Shown one piece after another: positions 1 to 13,536 of a DNA stretch of 64,000 nt. The notes under the pieces are model-generated. The model was given only the letters and a program-made list of their open reading frames with translations. It did no database searches and was not told the DNA's origin. Numbering within the stretch: position 1 is the first letter of the stretch; every line of letters begins with the position of its first letter. A program made the position numbers and the translations under genes. Source of the stretch: Whalleya microplaca. Taxonomy: Eukaryota > Ascomycota > Sordariomycetes > Xylariales > Xylariaceae. Location of the stretch: positions 124,001 to 188,000 of the forward strand of contig MU385760.1 in NCBI GenBank assembly GCA_022497155.1. The letters are read 5' to 3'.

Positions 1-764
1 CGAAATACCATCTGCACCAACGATAAGATCTCCAGTCACAGTCCTGCCGTCGCTCAGTATCGCCGTCGCAGTGAGCCCATCTTGGGCGCATTCAATATTC
101 GTCACTCTCGACCGGACTTGAACTACGGCTCCCAGCTCAAGCGCGCGATCCAGAAGGCAGCGATGCAAGTTGGCGCGATGGAAATCCCAAAATGGGGTCC
201 CCAGGGCCTTTCCATAGGCTTGGAGGTCCATTCTCGACAATCGATTCCCTTTCCAGCCGATCATGTTACACCACCGTGGCATTGTCGCATGCTTGACGAG
301 CTTGCCCTCCAGTCCCCAGGAAGTCAATATCCTCGAGGAATTGGGCAGAACCTGTATACCGGCACCGATTTCACCGATTTCGGATGCGCTCTCAAGCACA
401 GTCACATTGTGTCCAGCTAGGAGAATGGATATTGCAGCACCAAGGCCACCAAGACCTATTACACATTCAGGAGTCAGCGAACCATCTATTAGGTGATATC
501 CGAGGGCAATTTCGAGTACAATCAAAAGCACACACTGGGTGATCAACTCCAGTGTCACATCGCGGGAGTTGATTCCTCCCGAGACCGACTGGTCAGAAAA
601 TAAATGACTCCGATTACTGACCTGCGCCTACAATGATAACCTAAAATTCAGTTTAATACCTTAATGCGCCAATGCTTTTATACATGTAAAGCCTTACTTA
701 CATGTAGTTGACTCGGCGGGTCTCTTTTGATTCTCCGCTGCACTTCAGGGGGTGACCGAAGCAT
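1..764 (-). CDS. hxnX: FAD-dependent aromatic-ring monooxygenase, salicylate-hydroxylase type, partial (hxnX candidate)
   Basis: The gene reads leftwards and runs off the window, so only about 179 N-terminal residues are visible. Exons are 764-702, 640-622 and 455-1. Introns 701-641 and 621-456 have GTAAGT and GTCAGT donors and AG acceptors; the second carries a CTGAC branch site. Splicing rebuilds the Rossmann motif VIIVGAGLGGLGAA, which intron 2 splits. It is followed by an acidic strand end (VTVLE), the GAGIQVLPN segment and, close to the edge, the GADG motif of class A flavoprotein hydroxylases. The family hydroxylates aromatic acids using FAD and NAD(P)H. The start ATG at 764 is the only one in frame with the spliced product. 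It is divergent from the C2H2 regulator. In Aspergillus nidulans HxnX is a monooxygenase of this type acting on 6-hydroxynicotinate. The assignment as hxnX rests on family plus neighbourhood; another salicylate-hydroxylase-like enzyme is possible. Confidence 0.8.
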
Positions 765-1565
765 TTTGGGACGTGTTGCTATATTCGTCCTACAAGATGG
801 CACACGATGACCTTAGCAAGACAAACGATGGGCACATATCATAATTTATATCACTACATCACAAGCAGTGGACTGCGTTGGCGGAGATAAAGAGAGGAGC
901 TAAGAGAGACATGGCGTTTTGAGGCATTCAGAACCTTGGAACCTTTCCATAGGTATTCAATCAAGGGTATGCAGGCTCCCGTCATCACCACGTACCTAGA
1001 CCTATTATAGCAAACCTACACAGTGGAAGCTACGGACTGTATGTCAGGTTGCTGCTTGTTTTACATCCGAAGAATACTGCCGGGCTATCTGCAGCCAGTG
1101 CGACTGATAGGAGGTGATTGCAACCCCGCCCACTCTTGCAGACGCGAACACACACATATACAAGGCAGCCAAGGGTGGGGGTCAGAGAAAAGGCCCCGAA
1201 CACAATAGATCGGAACCTAAGTACTTAGCATTGCTTTCAACACACTTCCCCAGTTCCCACACTGGGCACATTCGCAGTCCGCCTTCCCGAATACCAAATC
1301 GTCTGACTAGCTGACTGATTGACCACTGTGCGTTGTGCTCCCTTGGCGCGAACTTGTGAGTGGGAGGAATATTGAGATTTGACAACGACAACACACCGGA
1401 CTATCACACACAACCCTGTTATGCTCATGCGGTAACACGCCCTCTAGTCGCGAAGTCTCTCGTAATAGAATGGGGGCTAGCCATTGTTCAGGAGACTCCA
1501 CATGATCTGCTTTCTCAAGGTGGTGGACAAAAGGTAGGTACTTTATTACGATTAGACCAGCCGAG
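765..1565. promoter_or_regulatory. Divergent promoter region between the hxnX-like and hxnR-like genes
   Basis: About 800 bp separate the two start codons and hold no plausible gene. GATA-factor (HGATAR) sites are visible: AGATAA at 885-890 and AGATAG on the minus strand at 1085-1090. In ascomycetes such sites bind AreA/NIT2-type regulators for nitrogen-source control, which would fit a cluster that feeds on nicotinate nitrogen. Single GATA sites are common by chance, so this is suggestive only. Confidence 0.4.
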
Positions 1566-4497
1566 ATGCAGCCATCCAAGCGAAGATCCCGGGATGCTGG
1601 AGTCCCTAGACGAGTGTTTACTTGTTCCCATGAGGGATGTGGGAGGTCCTTTTCGCGATCTGAGCACCTTCATCGTCACCAGAAGAACCACACCGACGGT
1701 GATGCAACTTGCCCACGATGCCGTGCTCATTTCAAGCGCCAGGACCTTCTTGGTGAGCTCCTGTTCTCCTGCAGACGGTGTGCCGCCTCCGCCTGACATT
1801 ATAGTGCAGATAGGCATATGAAACGCCATCAACAGAGGGATGAAGAAGCTGGCGGTGAGGGCAACGGTATACTAAATACTCGAAAACGTATGTGGAAGGA
1901 TGACAATGGGAAGATAGTCCGCAAAAAGCCGGCAGACTCTAACGGCGCAAGCTATTCCCCAATCCTCGTGCAGGCAGACGAGCCTATCTCACCACCGGTA
2001 TCGTCCCTGAATTCAGATAACCCAAACGAATCTGATGTGTCTCACACACCATTTATCAATGGGGACAATGTTCTGCCCAATTATTCGCTGCCAACCGGCC
2101 AATACGACCCTCGAGGGCTAGGCGGAGACTGGCTTTCGGCTATTGGATCGCAACCTCGAGGTCTTATGTCTGCTTACGATATCAATTACGACGAGATATT
2201 CCAGCCAGATACCGCAAGCTCCTTTAATATGCCATATACGACACAGCTCAACTATGATTGGCTTTTTAGCTTGGACAATAGCTTTCCGGCGTCTGGATCA
2301 CAACCCTCATGTGGTTCAGCGAGTTCTCTGCCTTCATATTCTTATTCATTACAACAGCCCGTGTCTGTAGGACCGAGAAGGAACACCTCACAAATGGCTT
2401 CGGGAGTTGGAGGATTTAATAGTGATGCGACAGGGATTTCATCGGCGCCCTCGATGGACTGTTCTCGAATTTATCGGGGTATACAGGATCCAATGAGTCC
2501 AACAGTCTCAGATAGGGCTGCGATTGGCCATACGCCGGCTTTACAGAGTAATATAACTAACAGTACCAAGGAGACTCCTGAATTGGAGTTCGAACGACCC
2601 CTCGCTCCACTTAGACAGACGACACATTTACCACTTATAGATGAAATAAGTTACAACCGAATAATTGAGACTATCAGAGTCGCAAGGCCGTTGGCACCTG
2701 ATGGATCCGTACTGGACGTTCATCATCCATTACTATCTATCTCTTCATTGCAAACTTATTGCGACTTATATTTTACAAAATTCAACTCTACATATCCCTT
2801 AATACACCAAACTACTTTCGAGCCCGGTCGCAAGGAGCCTTTATTCGTACTCTCGATGATTTTGCTTGGGGCAACTTATTCCGACAAAGACGCGCATGGA
2901 TTGGCAGTCTGCATCCACGATGTTATAAGACCAACAATATTTTCTCATGCGAGTTTCAACCCGAATCCGGATTTATGGGTGCTCCAGACGATTTTGCTGG
3001 TGGAGTGCTTCGGCAAGAGTCGGGCGGGCCCTAAGCAACATGATATGAGTCACCTGTTCCACGGAATGTTAATAAATCTGATTAGACGATCCGACTGTCA
3101 GTCAGTCCGGCCATCACGACCTAGCCAGGTGGATAAGGCTGGTGTAGATGCTGAACATAACTGGAGAAACTGGGTAGAAGCTGAGGAGAAGAAGAGGTAG
3201 GCATCCTGAAATTGGCTCCTGGCGTGATGAACTGAAATATTTCTAGGCTTGCTCTCCTTTGCTTCATGTGGGACACCCAGCATGCTGTTCTCTTCTGTCA
3301 GTCTTTGTGCATGTCAGCTTTTGAATTGCGGCTGCCTCTACCTTGCAATCAAGCCTTGTGGGAAGCCCCAACAGCAGCAGATTGGACGCGCATCTCGTGT
3401 TCAACTGCCCCCGAGCCAATGTATCTCCTCGCGCTAAAATCCTATATCATGCATGAAGCACATCAGATCCCTCATATGAATGGGCTTTCGAGAGTAATAC
3501 TCTTCCATGGCCTGATGTCTATTTTCTGGGACATGCAACGACGCGATCAGACTAGCCTCGGTGTCATACCTTCGGATGGCGGACGCTGGCAGGATCGCCT
3601 GGCAGAGGCATACGATGCGTGGAAGACAGACTTCGACAGTTTTTGTCTTCATCTTTCACAACTTACCCTAACCGCAACTAGGAAGGGGGACGTGGCCGAG
3701 GAGGCGAAGATTGAACTTGACGTTTGGCGTACCGCTTACGTGATGGTATATCACGCTGCTAATGTACTTCTACATTCTGAGTTTCTTGATATTCAGATAT
3801 ACGCCGGTGCACATGATATTTTAGGCCGCCGCGTACAGCAAGCCGATTTCATACGCTCCGCGAAAGTCGTGAAACGTTGGGCTACCATCCATGTTGCGCA
3901 AAACTCGGAAAATATTAATGGGCCAACAAGGGCTGCTTCGGCAGCTTGGCACGCCGCAAAGTTACTGGAAGCTTCCCATTGGCTTGTGGATTTTGACTCC
4001 ATGGGCTTATTCCACGTGCCCTGGTGTTTATATCTTGCCACATGTGAGTATCATCCGGTGTCATCCATTATCATTGTAGTCCTGTTTCGGGACCAATAGT
4101 TCGAATCCGGTGAATTCCGGACCCGACCCCCCCTTACTTTGCCTTCAAACTCCCGATAGCTCGTGAAGCTGTCTAGAGATATCAAATACTAACATCCGAC
4201 GCAGTGACGATTTGGGCGTTTCACCATGCTAGTACAAAGAGCCCCAGATCCGTCCATGAAGAGGACAGCGAATTGGTTTGGGACGCACAAGCTGAGATGA
4301 TGGCTGTAGTACGCTCCATGGTAGAATCCGGAATCAAAGGCTCGCTTGAAACCCAAGGGCTCAAACGAACTGGTGGGTTAGTCTGGGTTATGGCAGAAAC
4401 GCTGAGCAAGGTCCGCTGGGGAATTATCCACGCAGCAACCACTGTGCTCAGAAGTCTGATACCAATGCGACTAATAGGACAGTTTAAAGATGTTTGA
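1566..4497 (+). CDS. hxnR: C2H2 zinc-finger transcription factor with fungal-specific activation domain (hxnR candidate)
   Basis: Exons 1566-1752, 1810-3196, 3247-4043 and 4205-4497 join in frame to 887 residues. Two C2H2 fingers lie at about residues 20-69; the second is rebuilt only after intron 1 (1753-1809) is removed, giving CPRCRAHF...RHMKRH, which confirms the splice. A Ser/Asn-rich linker follows, then a long C-terminal alpha-helical region of the fungal_trans (PF04082) type from about residue 330. Introns 2 (50 nt) and 3 (161 nt) have GTAGGC and GTGAGT donors. HxnR of A. nidulans has this same layout (two C2H2 fingers plus a fungal regulatory domain, similar length) and is the nicotinate-responsive activator of the hxn genes. 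The flanking flavoenzymes and molybdenum hydroxylase match its known targets. Related C2H2 regulators of other pathways share the layout, so the name depends on the neighbours. Confidence 0.85.
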
Positions 4498-5718
4498 ATG
4501 CATATATTAACTACAGCCTCATGTAAGCGTATTGCAAGATAGATAAGCGATTTTTTCAGGGCCAGCCCCAAAAATGCCTTCTTAAGTATACAAACTGATT
4601 GCGAGTAAGAATATCTATCGTTAATTTTTCATTAATTCTTACCATACAACATAGTGGACTTAAATCGACACAGTCCATATGCCACAACACACAGCACCAC
4701 CCTAAGACAATATAGGGCTAGCCCAATGATCACTGGATGGCTTGATCTCCTTCCTTGCATATCTACAAACAATCAAGCCTTTAGGGCTGAGACCAGGTAG
4801 TGGAAAGCGCTTATGCTAACCTAACACCCGAGATTATTAGGTTGTTTCCTGATATATGAAGACTTGGGGGTATAAGGAATAATAGGAGAGAGGAGGAAAT
4901 CCTTCCCTAGCAGCACCCCACTAATATGTATAATTTATCTAATCAATACGGCCAGCCTAAGTGAGCCTCAAGCGACGAGAACTAGCCTACATGTCTCCGT
5001 CCTTGGTCGACGAACCAACCCCTAGAGAGACTAAGGAGCTCCGACAACCAGTGTATCTTTCTTATATCGAGCAACTATTTACACAGCGTGATTTTTCTTC
5101 TGTAGAAATGAAGTTGCTTGCAGACATATATACATTTAGTAACTATTCAGTCAACTACAAGCCAGCTGTGCATCATAAAACCAGACTAATTATCTAAACC
5201 TCATATTTCACATCTGGATGGCGCTTAGACCCGCCTTTAGATAATTTCTTGTACACTACATGTCAATATGGAACAAGGTAATGAGGAGCATAGTGACTTG
5301 ATTGGTGCAAGGTGAAGCTATAGGAAGGTGGCAGAGCCACCTTATATATACATGTATAGGCGGATCGGCCATACGTAGGCCCATACCACCCTCAGCCCTA
5401 TAAGGCGTATGTTAATACTACAGATAGCTTAATAGCTTCAGGGTCCTTCGTTTGATACTTAACACATAAGATATATATATTGGCTCCTTGTTCTCTCTTT
5501 TCTGATGCTAATCTATTGACTTTAGGTATAGGGCTATTCTATGGACACTGCGCTCGGCCTTTTACATAGGTATACTATTACTATTACAACCATTTCACGA
5601 TTTTCAGCTGATGTGTACATCAAATGATTCGATTTCGCTGGTCTGGTTCTAGATCTATATTCCGGTGATTTATCTATCAGCTCACTATTTAATCAACCTC
5701 TAGGTAGTTCTTGAAAGT
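4498..5718. other. Intergenic region between convergent genes, no gene recognised
   Basis: About 1.2 kb between the 3' ends of the regulator and the flavin oxidoreductase. A 78-codon open frame at 4961-5197 has no recognisable domain and no splice partners, and I do not call it. The rest is moderately AT-rich without clear repeats. Confidence 0.5.
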
Positions 5719-7088
<1,370 letters not shown>

Positions 7089-7987
7089 TGTATTTGATTT
7101 TCTGTCGCCGCTCAATCGAATATTGCTCACCCTGAAATCGCTTGAATGTTACCGGAGAGGACAGCTCGGCAAGACATTTTGAACGGCCCCTCAAACTCGT
7201 AAGATATAGGGAAGCTAACTAGTACTTTAGCTGTGGTGAACCCACATTTTGTCCACACACTGACACAATGCCGTCCCATATTGGTCATGCAAACAGCCAG
7301 CGACTTCCGGCCTAGGTGGATTAGACCGTCTCATGTTTGAGATATGTACGCATGTACGCAGTAGTTCAAGAGTGGGGTGCATGTGTATACCCATGTATGA
7401 CTGTCCCCATTCTAGTAAGTATGTAGGCAATATATGCAGCCTGCACGACGGCAGTTTATCAAGAGTGGGGGCGGTGTACTCACGGATCTATATAACGCAT
7501 GTACTATCTGATGCATGCCTATATCATCTGTAAAAATCACCCGGAGTATTGGTAATCACAAGGAACGTGAGCTTAGTACTTAACCCATGGGCAGACTAGA
7601 CCATGAGGAGCTAGCTACATGTAGGTAGATATCGATACCAATACTATCAGACTCTCCTTCCACTCACATAACAACTCGTATCTTTGACGTACCTGGACTA
7701 TACACAAGATAAGATACCGTAACTGCCATTTGTCTGACAGAAAATGGGGAAAGTAAAGCCACTCAGGAGTTCAGAGGCAAAAAGGCTGTCCACGCAGATT
7801 TGGAGACTACGTTTCATTGCAGCGGCTCGACGTAATGCTGAGCTTACTTACCGATTATTATCAAGGCTTATAGACATGAATAGATGGAAATCCTAAGAGA
7901 CTATCCAATTGCTTTCACTACTATCTTCACAAGTCTAAACTGATCGACTTTAAGTCTACATATCGTCATTTTTCGTGATTTGACTCC
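7089..7987. promoter_or_regulatory. Shared promoter of the hxnT-like and hxnS-like genes
   Basis: A 900-bp region lies between divergent start codons. Two overlapping GATA-factor sites form AGATAAGATA at 7707-7716, about 270 bp before the hydroxylase ATG. Paired GATA sites are the preferred AreA arrangement. No other gene is visible; short open frames here lack coding character. Confidence 0.45.
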
Positions 7988-10900
7988 ATGGCGGCAGCTG
8001 AGATCCTCCCGAAGCCACCGGCTACCAGGCGAATGCCTGATCCAGAACCGTATCTTGTACAAACTGCTGCTGAAACCCTAACTCCGTTGGTACAGTCGAC
8101 TTATACAAGCTCAGAGCTGCATTTCTTTGTCAATGGACGGCGTGTTACTCTACAGGTCAGTAATCAGAGTAAATCATTCCAATCCACTCGAACCGGTACC
8201 ATAGAAACAGCTACCAACTCATGTATGGGATAGAACCCGAATCCTGGCTGGGTTCTGCTCGACTGGATAAGAGCGCAAGACAATCTCAAAGGAACAAAGC
8301 TAGGATGTGGTGAAGGCGGATGCGGCGCTTGCACTGTTGTTCTTCAGACAGTCGAAAAGGGAAGACGGTTAAAGCATATCGCAGTAAACGCCTGCCTCTT
8401 TCCCCTTATTGGTATTGATGGAAAGAGCCTGATTACCATTGAAGGTCTGGGAAGCGTCACACGCCCTCATCCCTTACAAGAGAGAATAGCGAAGATGCAG
8501 TACGTCCTTCCCCCACTATGACCACTGTGACTCGTTACATATGATAGTCTAACGCCTACGTTTGCTCTGCAGTGGTTCCCAATGTGGTTTCTGTACCCCT
8601 GGAATAGTTATGAGCCTATATGCACTCATCAGAAACTCGTACCAAAATGGAAAGTTCCGTCTGTCGAGCTCTGACGTGGAACTACAAGGACATCTTGATG
8701 GTAATCTATGTAGATGTGTGAGTATTGTCGTGAGATCCTCTCTAGTACAATGAGCGCTGAATCTCTCTGCAGACAGGCTATAAGCCGATCCTTGAGGCGG
8801 CAAAGACGTTTATCGTGGAGGACCTGAAAGGGGACTTAGTCGAGGACAGCGAAGTACCATCCTTAGAAGCAACTAAACTTACTGAGGACCTTGAGCGAGT
8901 TTCAATGGATGTCAATGCATGTGGCTCGTTAACAGGGGGTTCATGCGGACGTCCGGGTGGATGTTGTCGTGATCCATCGCCGTCATCCTCCAACAGTAGC
9001 GTTGCGAAAATGTCCTCTCTTGAATCGGCCGCAACAAGAGCTACTTCCGTAGACTCAGGTAGTGGTACATCTTTGTCCAATTCCTTCATACCCTATGACC
9101 CTTCGGCTGAGTTAATATTTCCCCCGTCACTCTGGAAATATGAACCACGGGCTATTTGTTATGGGGACGAAAGGAAAATCTGGTTCAAGCCTACAACTCT
9201 TGAGCAGCTCCTTGAATTGAAGAGCGCTTACCCGTCGGCGAAAATAGTTGGTGGTGCTAGCGAGACCCAGGTATGTACACAGAAACGGGAAGATGGTAGG
9301 GTCATTCGTAGTGGGATAGGCATTTATTTGGAATGCTTATTTCATTACGGATTACCCAAACGGCAACCTACCCTGTATCCTCATCCAGTCCTGTAAACCA
9401 TACTCACTTTCTCACAGATTGAAATTCGTTTCAAGAAATCCGACTATCGAGTATGTATCTACGCATCCGACATTGTGGTGCTGAACAGCTGCGAGCTGCC
9501 GGAAGATGATGCAAAGCTCGCCGCACTCCCTGAAGTATCGATTCCGGGCAATTTGTCACTGACGAAGGTGGAGGAGCTATGCATGACATTATTCCATAGG
9601 CTCGGAGCAAGAGCTATGGCATTTGATGCATTAAGGAAGCAATTAAGATACTTCGCGGGTCGTCAAATCCGTAACGTCGCCAGTCTTGCTGGCAATCTAG
9701 CAACTGCTAGCCCAATTTCTGATTCAGCGCCGGCGCTATTAGCAGCAAATGCTGGCATCATCATAAGGACGAAGAAAGGAGGCTTAATCGACATTCCACT
9801 ATCCACCTTTTTCCTAGGCTATCGAAAGACTAAGTTGCCGCCTGATGGTGTTATCACGCAGATTAAAATACCATTGCCACCCTCAGGAACACTGGAAGTT
9901 ATCAAAGCGTACAAACAGGCTAAAAGAAAGGACGATGATATTGCGATTGTCACTGCTGGCTTTCGAGTGCGGCTTGATCGAAATGGGTTCGTCGAAGATG
10001 TCACGTTCGCATTTGGTGGTATGGCACCGACCACCGTCGTCGCGACTAAAACGCAGCAGGCTGTTCTGGGGCAACGATGGGCAGACGACAACACGCTAAA
10101 GGAAGCAATGGATGGCCTCCTGAAAGATTTCGATTTACCATTTGGTGTGCCAGGGGGGATGGCGCAGTATAGGAAGAGTAAGCTTGACTTCCGCGCAAGA
10201 CACGTTGTTTACTAATCATTCCAATCAGCGCTGGCCTTGTCTTTGTTCTTTCGCTTCTGGCACGAAGCTATCGTAGAACTTGACCTCGCTGAAGTAGACT
10301 TCGGCGTCATTAAGGAGATTCAAAGGGGCATCTCGACTGGCAACCGAGCCCATGATCCTCTTGCGACCTCGACAACTAGAGTCGTTGGTAGAGAGATACC
10401 ACATCTTTCCGCCTTAAAGCACTGTACAGGAGAGGCAGAGTACGTCGATGATATGCCGCAGCAGAAGAATGAGTTATTTGGTGCACTTGTATTGTCAACT
10501 AAGGCGCATGCGAAAATTCACGAGGTCGATTGGAATACCGCGCTCAAAATGCCAGGAGTCGTCGGATACATCGACAAAGACAGCGTGCCTCAAGGAAGTA
10601 ATAATTGGGGACCAATTCGAGTCGATGAACCCCTGTTTGCTGTAGATGAAGTACATTCCCATGGCCAGACTATTGGTATGGTTTACGCCGAGACAGCTCT
10701 ACAAGCGCAAGCCGCTGCCGCCAAGGTTCGAGTGAGATACGAAACGTTACCAGCTATTCTCACCATTAACCAAGCGATTGATGCCGGGAGCTACTTCGAA
10801 CACGGCAAGCAATTAAAGAAAGGCGCTGCTGTTCAAGGGTCTTTAGATGAAATCTTTTCCAACTGCGAATACGTTTTCGAAGGGGTAACAAGATTAGGTG

Positions 10901-13074
10901 GCCAAGAGCACTTCTATCTAGAAACTCTCGCTGCACTGGCGATCCCACACGTCGAAGATGGTTCCATGGAAGTGTATGCATCTTCACAGAACCTGATGGA
11001 GAACCAAGTCTTCGTCGCCCAGGTACTTGGCGTACCGATGAGTCGCGTAAATATGAGGGTCCGGCGTATCGGTGGTGCCTATGGTGGAAAGGAGTCGAGG
11101 ACCACACCGATAGCATGCTTGCTTGCTATAGCGGCCAAGAAGGAGCGCAGACCGCTGAGGATGATGTTGAATCGTGACGAAGACATTGCAACCAGCGGAC
11201 AAAGACATCCCATGCAGTGCAGATGGAAGATCGGCACTGACACTAATGGGATAATTAAGTGTCTCGATACAGACATCTACGATAATGCAGGCTATTCTCT
11301 AGATATGTCAGGGGCAGTGATGGACAGAGCGTGTACTCACATTGACAACTGTTATAGCATACCGCACGCATGGATTAGAGGGTGGGTTTGCAAGACGAAC
11401 ACGGTGTCGAATACAGCGTTCCGCGGCTTTGGGGGACCGCAGGCAATGTACTTCACTGAGTCCTTCATGAGTGCTATCGCCGAAGGTCTTCAGATTGATG
11501 TCGACGAGCTACGAGCCAGGAATTTGTATAAGGAAGGGGACTTGACTCCGTTCTTGCAGAAGATCGACGTCGATTTCCATATCCCAACCATGCTGGAGCA
11601 GCTGAGCGCCAATGCAGACTACGAGAACAGGAAGAGTGCAGTCAAGCGCTTCAATTATGAAAATCGCTACAGGAAGCAAGGGATTTGTAAGATCCCAACG
11701 AAATTTGGATTGAGGTAAGTTGTCCTCCGTATCTTAAGGACAGGCTCTTACCGTTGTAGTTTCGCTACGGCTCTGCATCTAAATCAGGCCGGAGCGTATG
11801 TACGAATATATGAAGGTAAGCAATCATCTAGACTTATAAATGCTTATTTCATGCTACTCTTGGGGAAATGATATAGAGTCCCACCATCCCGTACCTTTGA
11901 GACTATTGTATTGTAATCCTGTCTTATTGCGAGGTAACTAACATCGATTATTGCAGATGGCAGCGTACTTCTCCACCACGGAGGTACAGAGATGGGTCAA
12001 GGCTTGTATACCAAGATGTGTCAAGTTGCAGCCGAGGAACTCGGTGTTGGCGTAGACGAGATCTTCAACAAAGACTCGCAGACAGACCAGGTCGCCAATG
12101 CGTCTCCGACTGCTGCCTCCTCTGGCAGCGACCTAAATGGCATGGCCGTCAAGCATGCCTGTGACCAGTTGAACGAGCGCCTAGCCCCGTACCGGAAGCA
12201 ATACGGGGCGGATGCACCGATGTCAGTAATCGCTCACGCTGCCTATCGCGACCGAGTCAACCTCGCTGCAAACGGCTTCTGGAAGATGCCTCGAATAGGT
12301 AAGCTCCTTTACTCCCCTTGAGTTAAACGGCGCAATCAACGACTAAACAGTATATAGGATACAAATGGGGAAACTATAAGGACCCCCTACCCATGTTTTA
12401 TTATTTTACTCAAGGAGTAGCCATCACCGAGGTCGAATTAGATCTCCTTACTGGAGATCACACCGTCGTGAGGACTGATATAATGATGGTATGCCCCCGT
12501 CATGTTCGACTTCAAATCTGCCCCTAACAACAAAACAGGATGTCGGTCGATCTATTAACCCATCTATCGACTACGGCCAGATAGAAGGAGCGTTTGTCCA
12601 GGGTCAGGGGCTCTTCACAATGGAGGAGTCACTTTGGACTAGGGAGGGCGAACTATTCACCAGAGGACCTGGGACATACAAAATACCAGGCAAGTCCCAA
12701 TTAGCGATGCATACGGAACAACTTGGACACTAACGCCCTGGAAAGGGTTCTCGGATATCCCGCAGATTTTTAACGTTTCAATGCTAAGGCATGATTCAAA
12801 AGGAAATGCCATAAGCTGGAAGCATTTGCGCTCTATCCAAAGCAGCAAGGGAATAGGCGAGCCGCCCCTATTTCTAGGCTCGACGGTCTTCTTTGCCCTG
12901 AGAGAAGCAGTCCGAGCAGCGAGAGAGATGAATGGAGTGAAGGAACCATTGGTTTTGGATGCGCCGGCCACCGCGGAAAAGCTGCGCTTAGCTGTGGGCG
13001 ACGAATTCGTAAAACGGGCGGCAGTGGTTCCGAAGGAGGGGGAGACGAATTTCTTTGTTCGCATCGAGGAGTAA
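7988..13074 (+). CDS. hxnS: Molybdenum-cofactor purine/nicotinate hydroxylase, xanthine dehydrogenase family (hxnS candidate)
   Basis: Eleven exons (7988-8155, 8234-8499, 8573-8717, 8773-9270, 9418-10177, 10229-11714, 11760-11815, 11957-12298, 12358-12488, 12539-12689, 12746-13074) give 1443 residues with every junction in frame. Domains in order: [2Fe-2S] ferredoxin (Cys81, 86, 89), second cluster (CGFC at 149-152, CRC at 191-193), a Cys/Gly-rich fungal insert ([11 protein letters not shown]), FAD domain, then the molybdopterin domain. Moco-site residues are conserved: Gln838 (GGQEHFYLE), Glu901 (KESR), the Arg of MDRA, Phe of FRGFGG and of KFGLSF, and the base Glu1373 (GIGEPPLF). The enzyme is therefore probably active on a heteroaromatic acid or purine. 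HxnS (nicotinate to 6-hydroxynicotinate) and HxA (hypoxanthine/xanthine to urate) are close paralogues; the hxnT/hxnR/hxnX-like neighbours favour HxnS. The last intron (12690-12745) has a GC donor. Only a phylogeny would settle HxnS versus HxA. Confidence 0.9.
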
Positions 13075-13536
13075 TCGAATCGGGACAATATCATATCTAC
13101 TAGGTATCGAGTCCTTGTAATTGCAATGCCTTTATCTACCTCAAAGGACTCCAAGATGTTTAAGCAATTGTGATCGAAATTCTGTCTAAACAGAATGTTC
13201 CTTGGAGCTAACCCGAATGCTGTAACTTCAAGGGGTGGATATCATAGAGTAACGCACCAAATATGCCAATGGGTCTCGAGACGTGTTCCCAGTAACAGTC
13301 TCTAATAGAGCAACAAGGCTTCCTTGCAAGATAAAAGTAGAAATAATAGACAGCCCATGGGCTGTCTAGCGCGAGAGCCTCGTCGAGAAGACCAATAATA
13401 ATGGATTGACACAACTGCCGCTATCTCTAGTAATAAGATCTGCGTCTTTCTGCAACTATCAGCCTCCTCGGTGGCAACTGCAAGAAGTTTTACGGTTGAA
13501 ACGCATGAGACCAATTTCATGTAATATGAATCATCT
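13075..13536. other. Short 3'-3' intergenic region
   Basis: Lies between the convergent hydroxylase and methyltransferase genes. I see only 3' untranslated-type sequence and no structure of note. Confidence 0.5.

Noticed and set aside
1360..1832. Open frames on both strands across the first exon of the C2H2 regulator
   Set aside because: Only the frame from 1566 encodes the zinc-finger Cys/His pattern, and it splices into the second finger.
4095..4110. AGTTCGAATCCGG resembling a tRNA T-arm
   Set aside because: It lies inside intron 3 of the C2H2 regulator and no matching tRNA body is present.
4961..5197. 78-codon plus-strand frame between the regulator and the OYE gene
   Set aside because: No domain, no splice partner, and ordinary intergenic composition.
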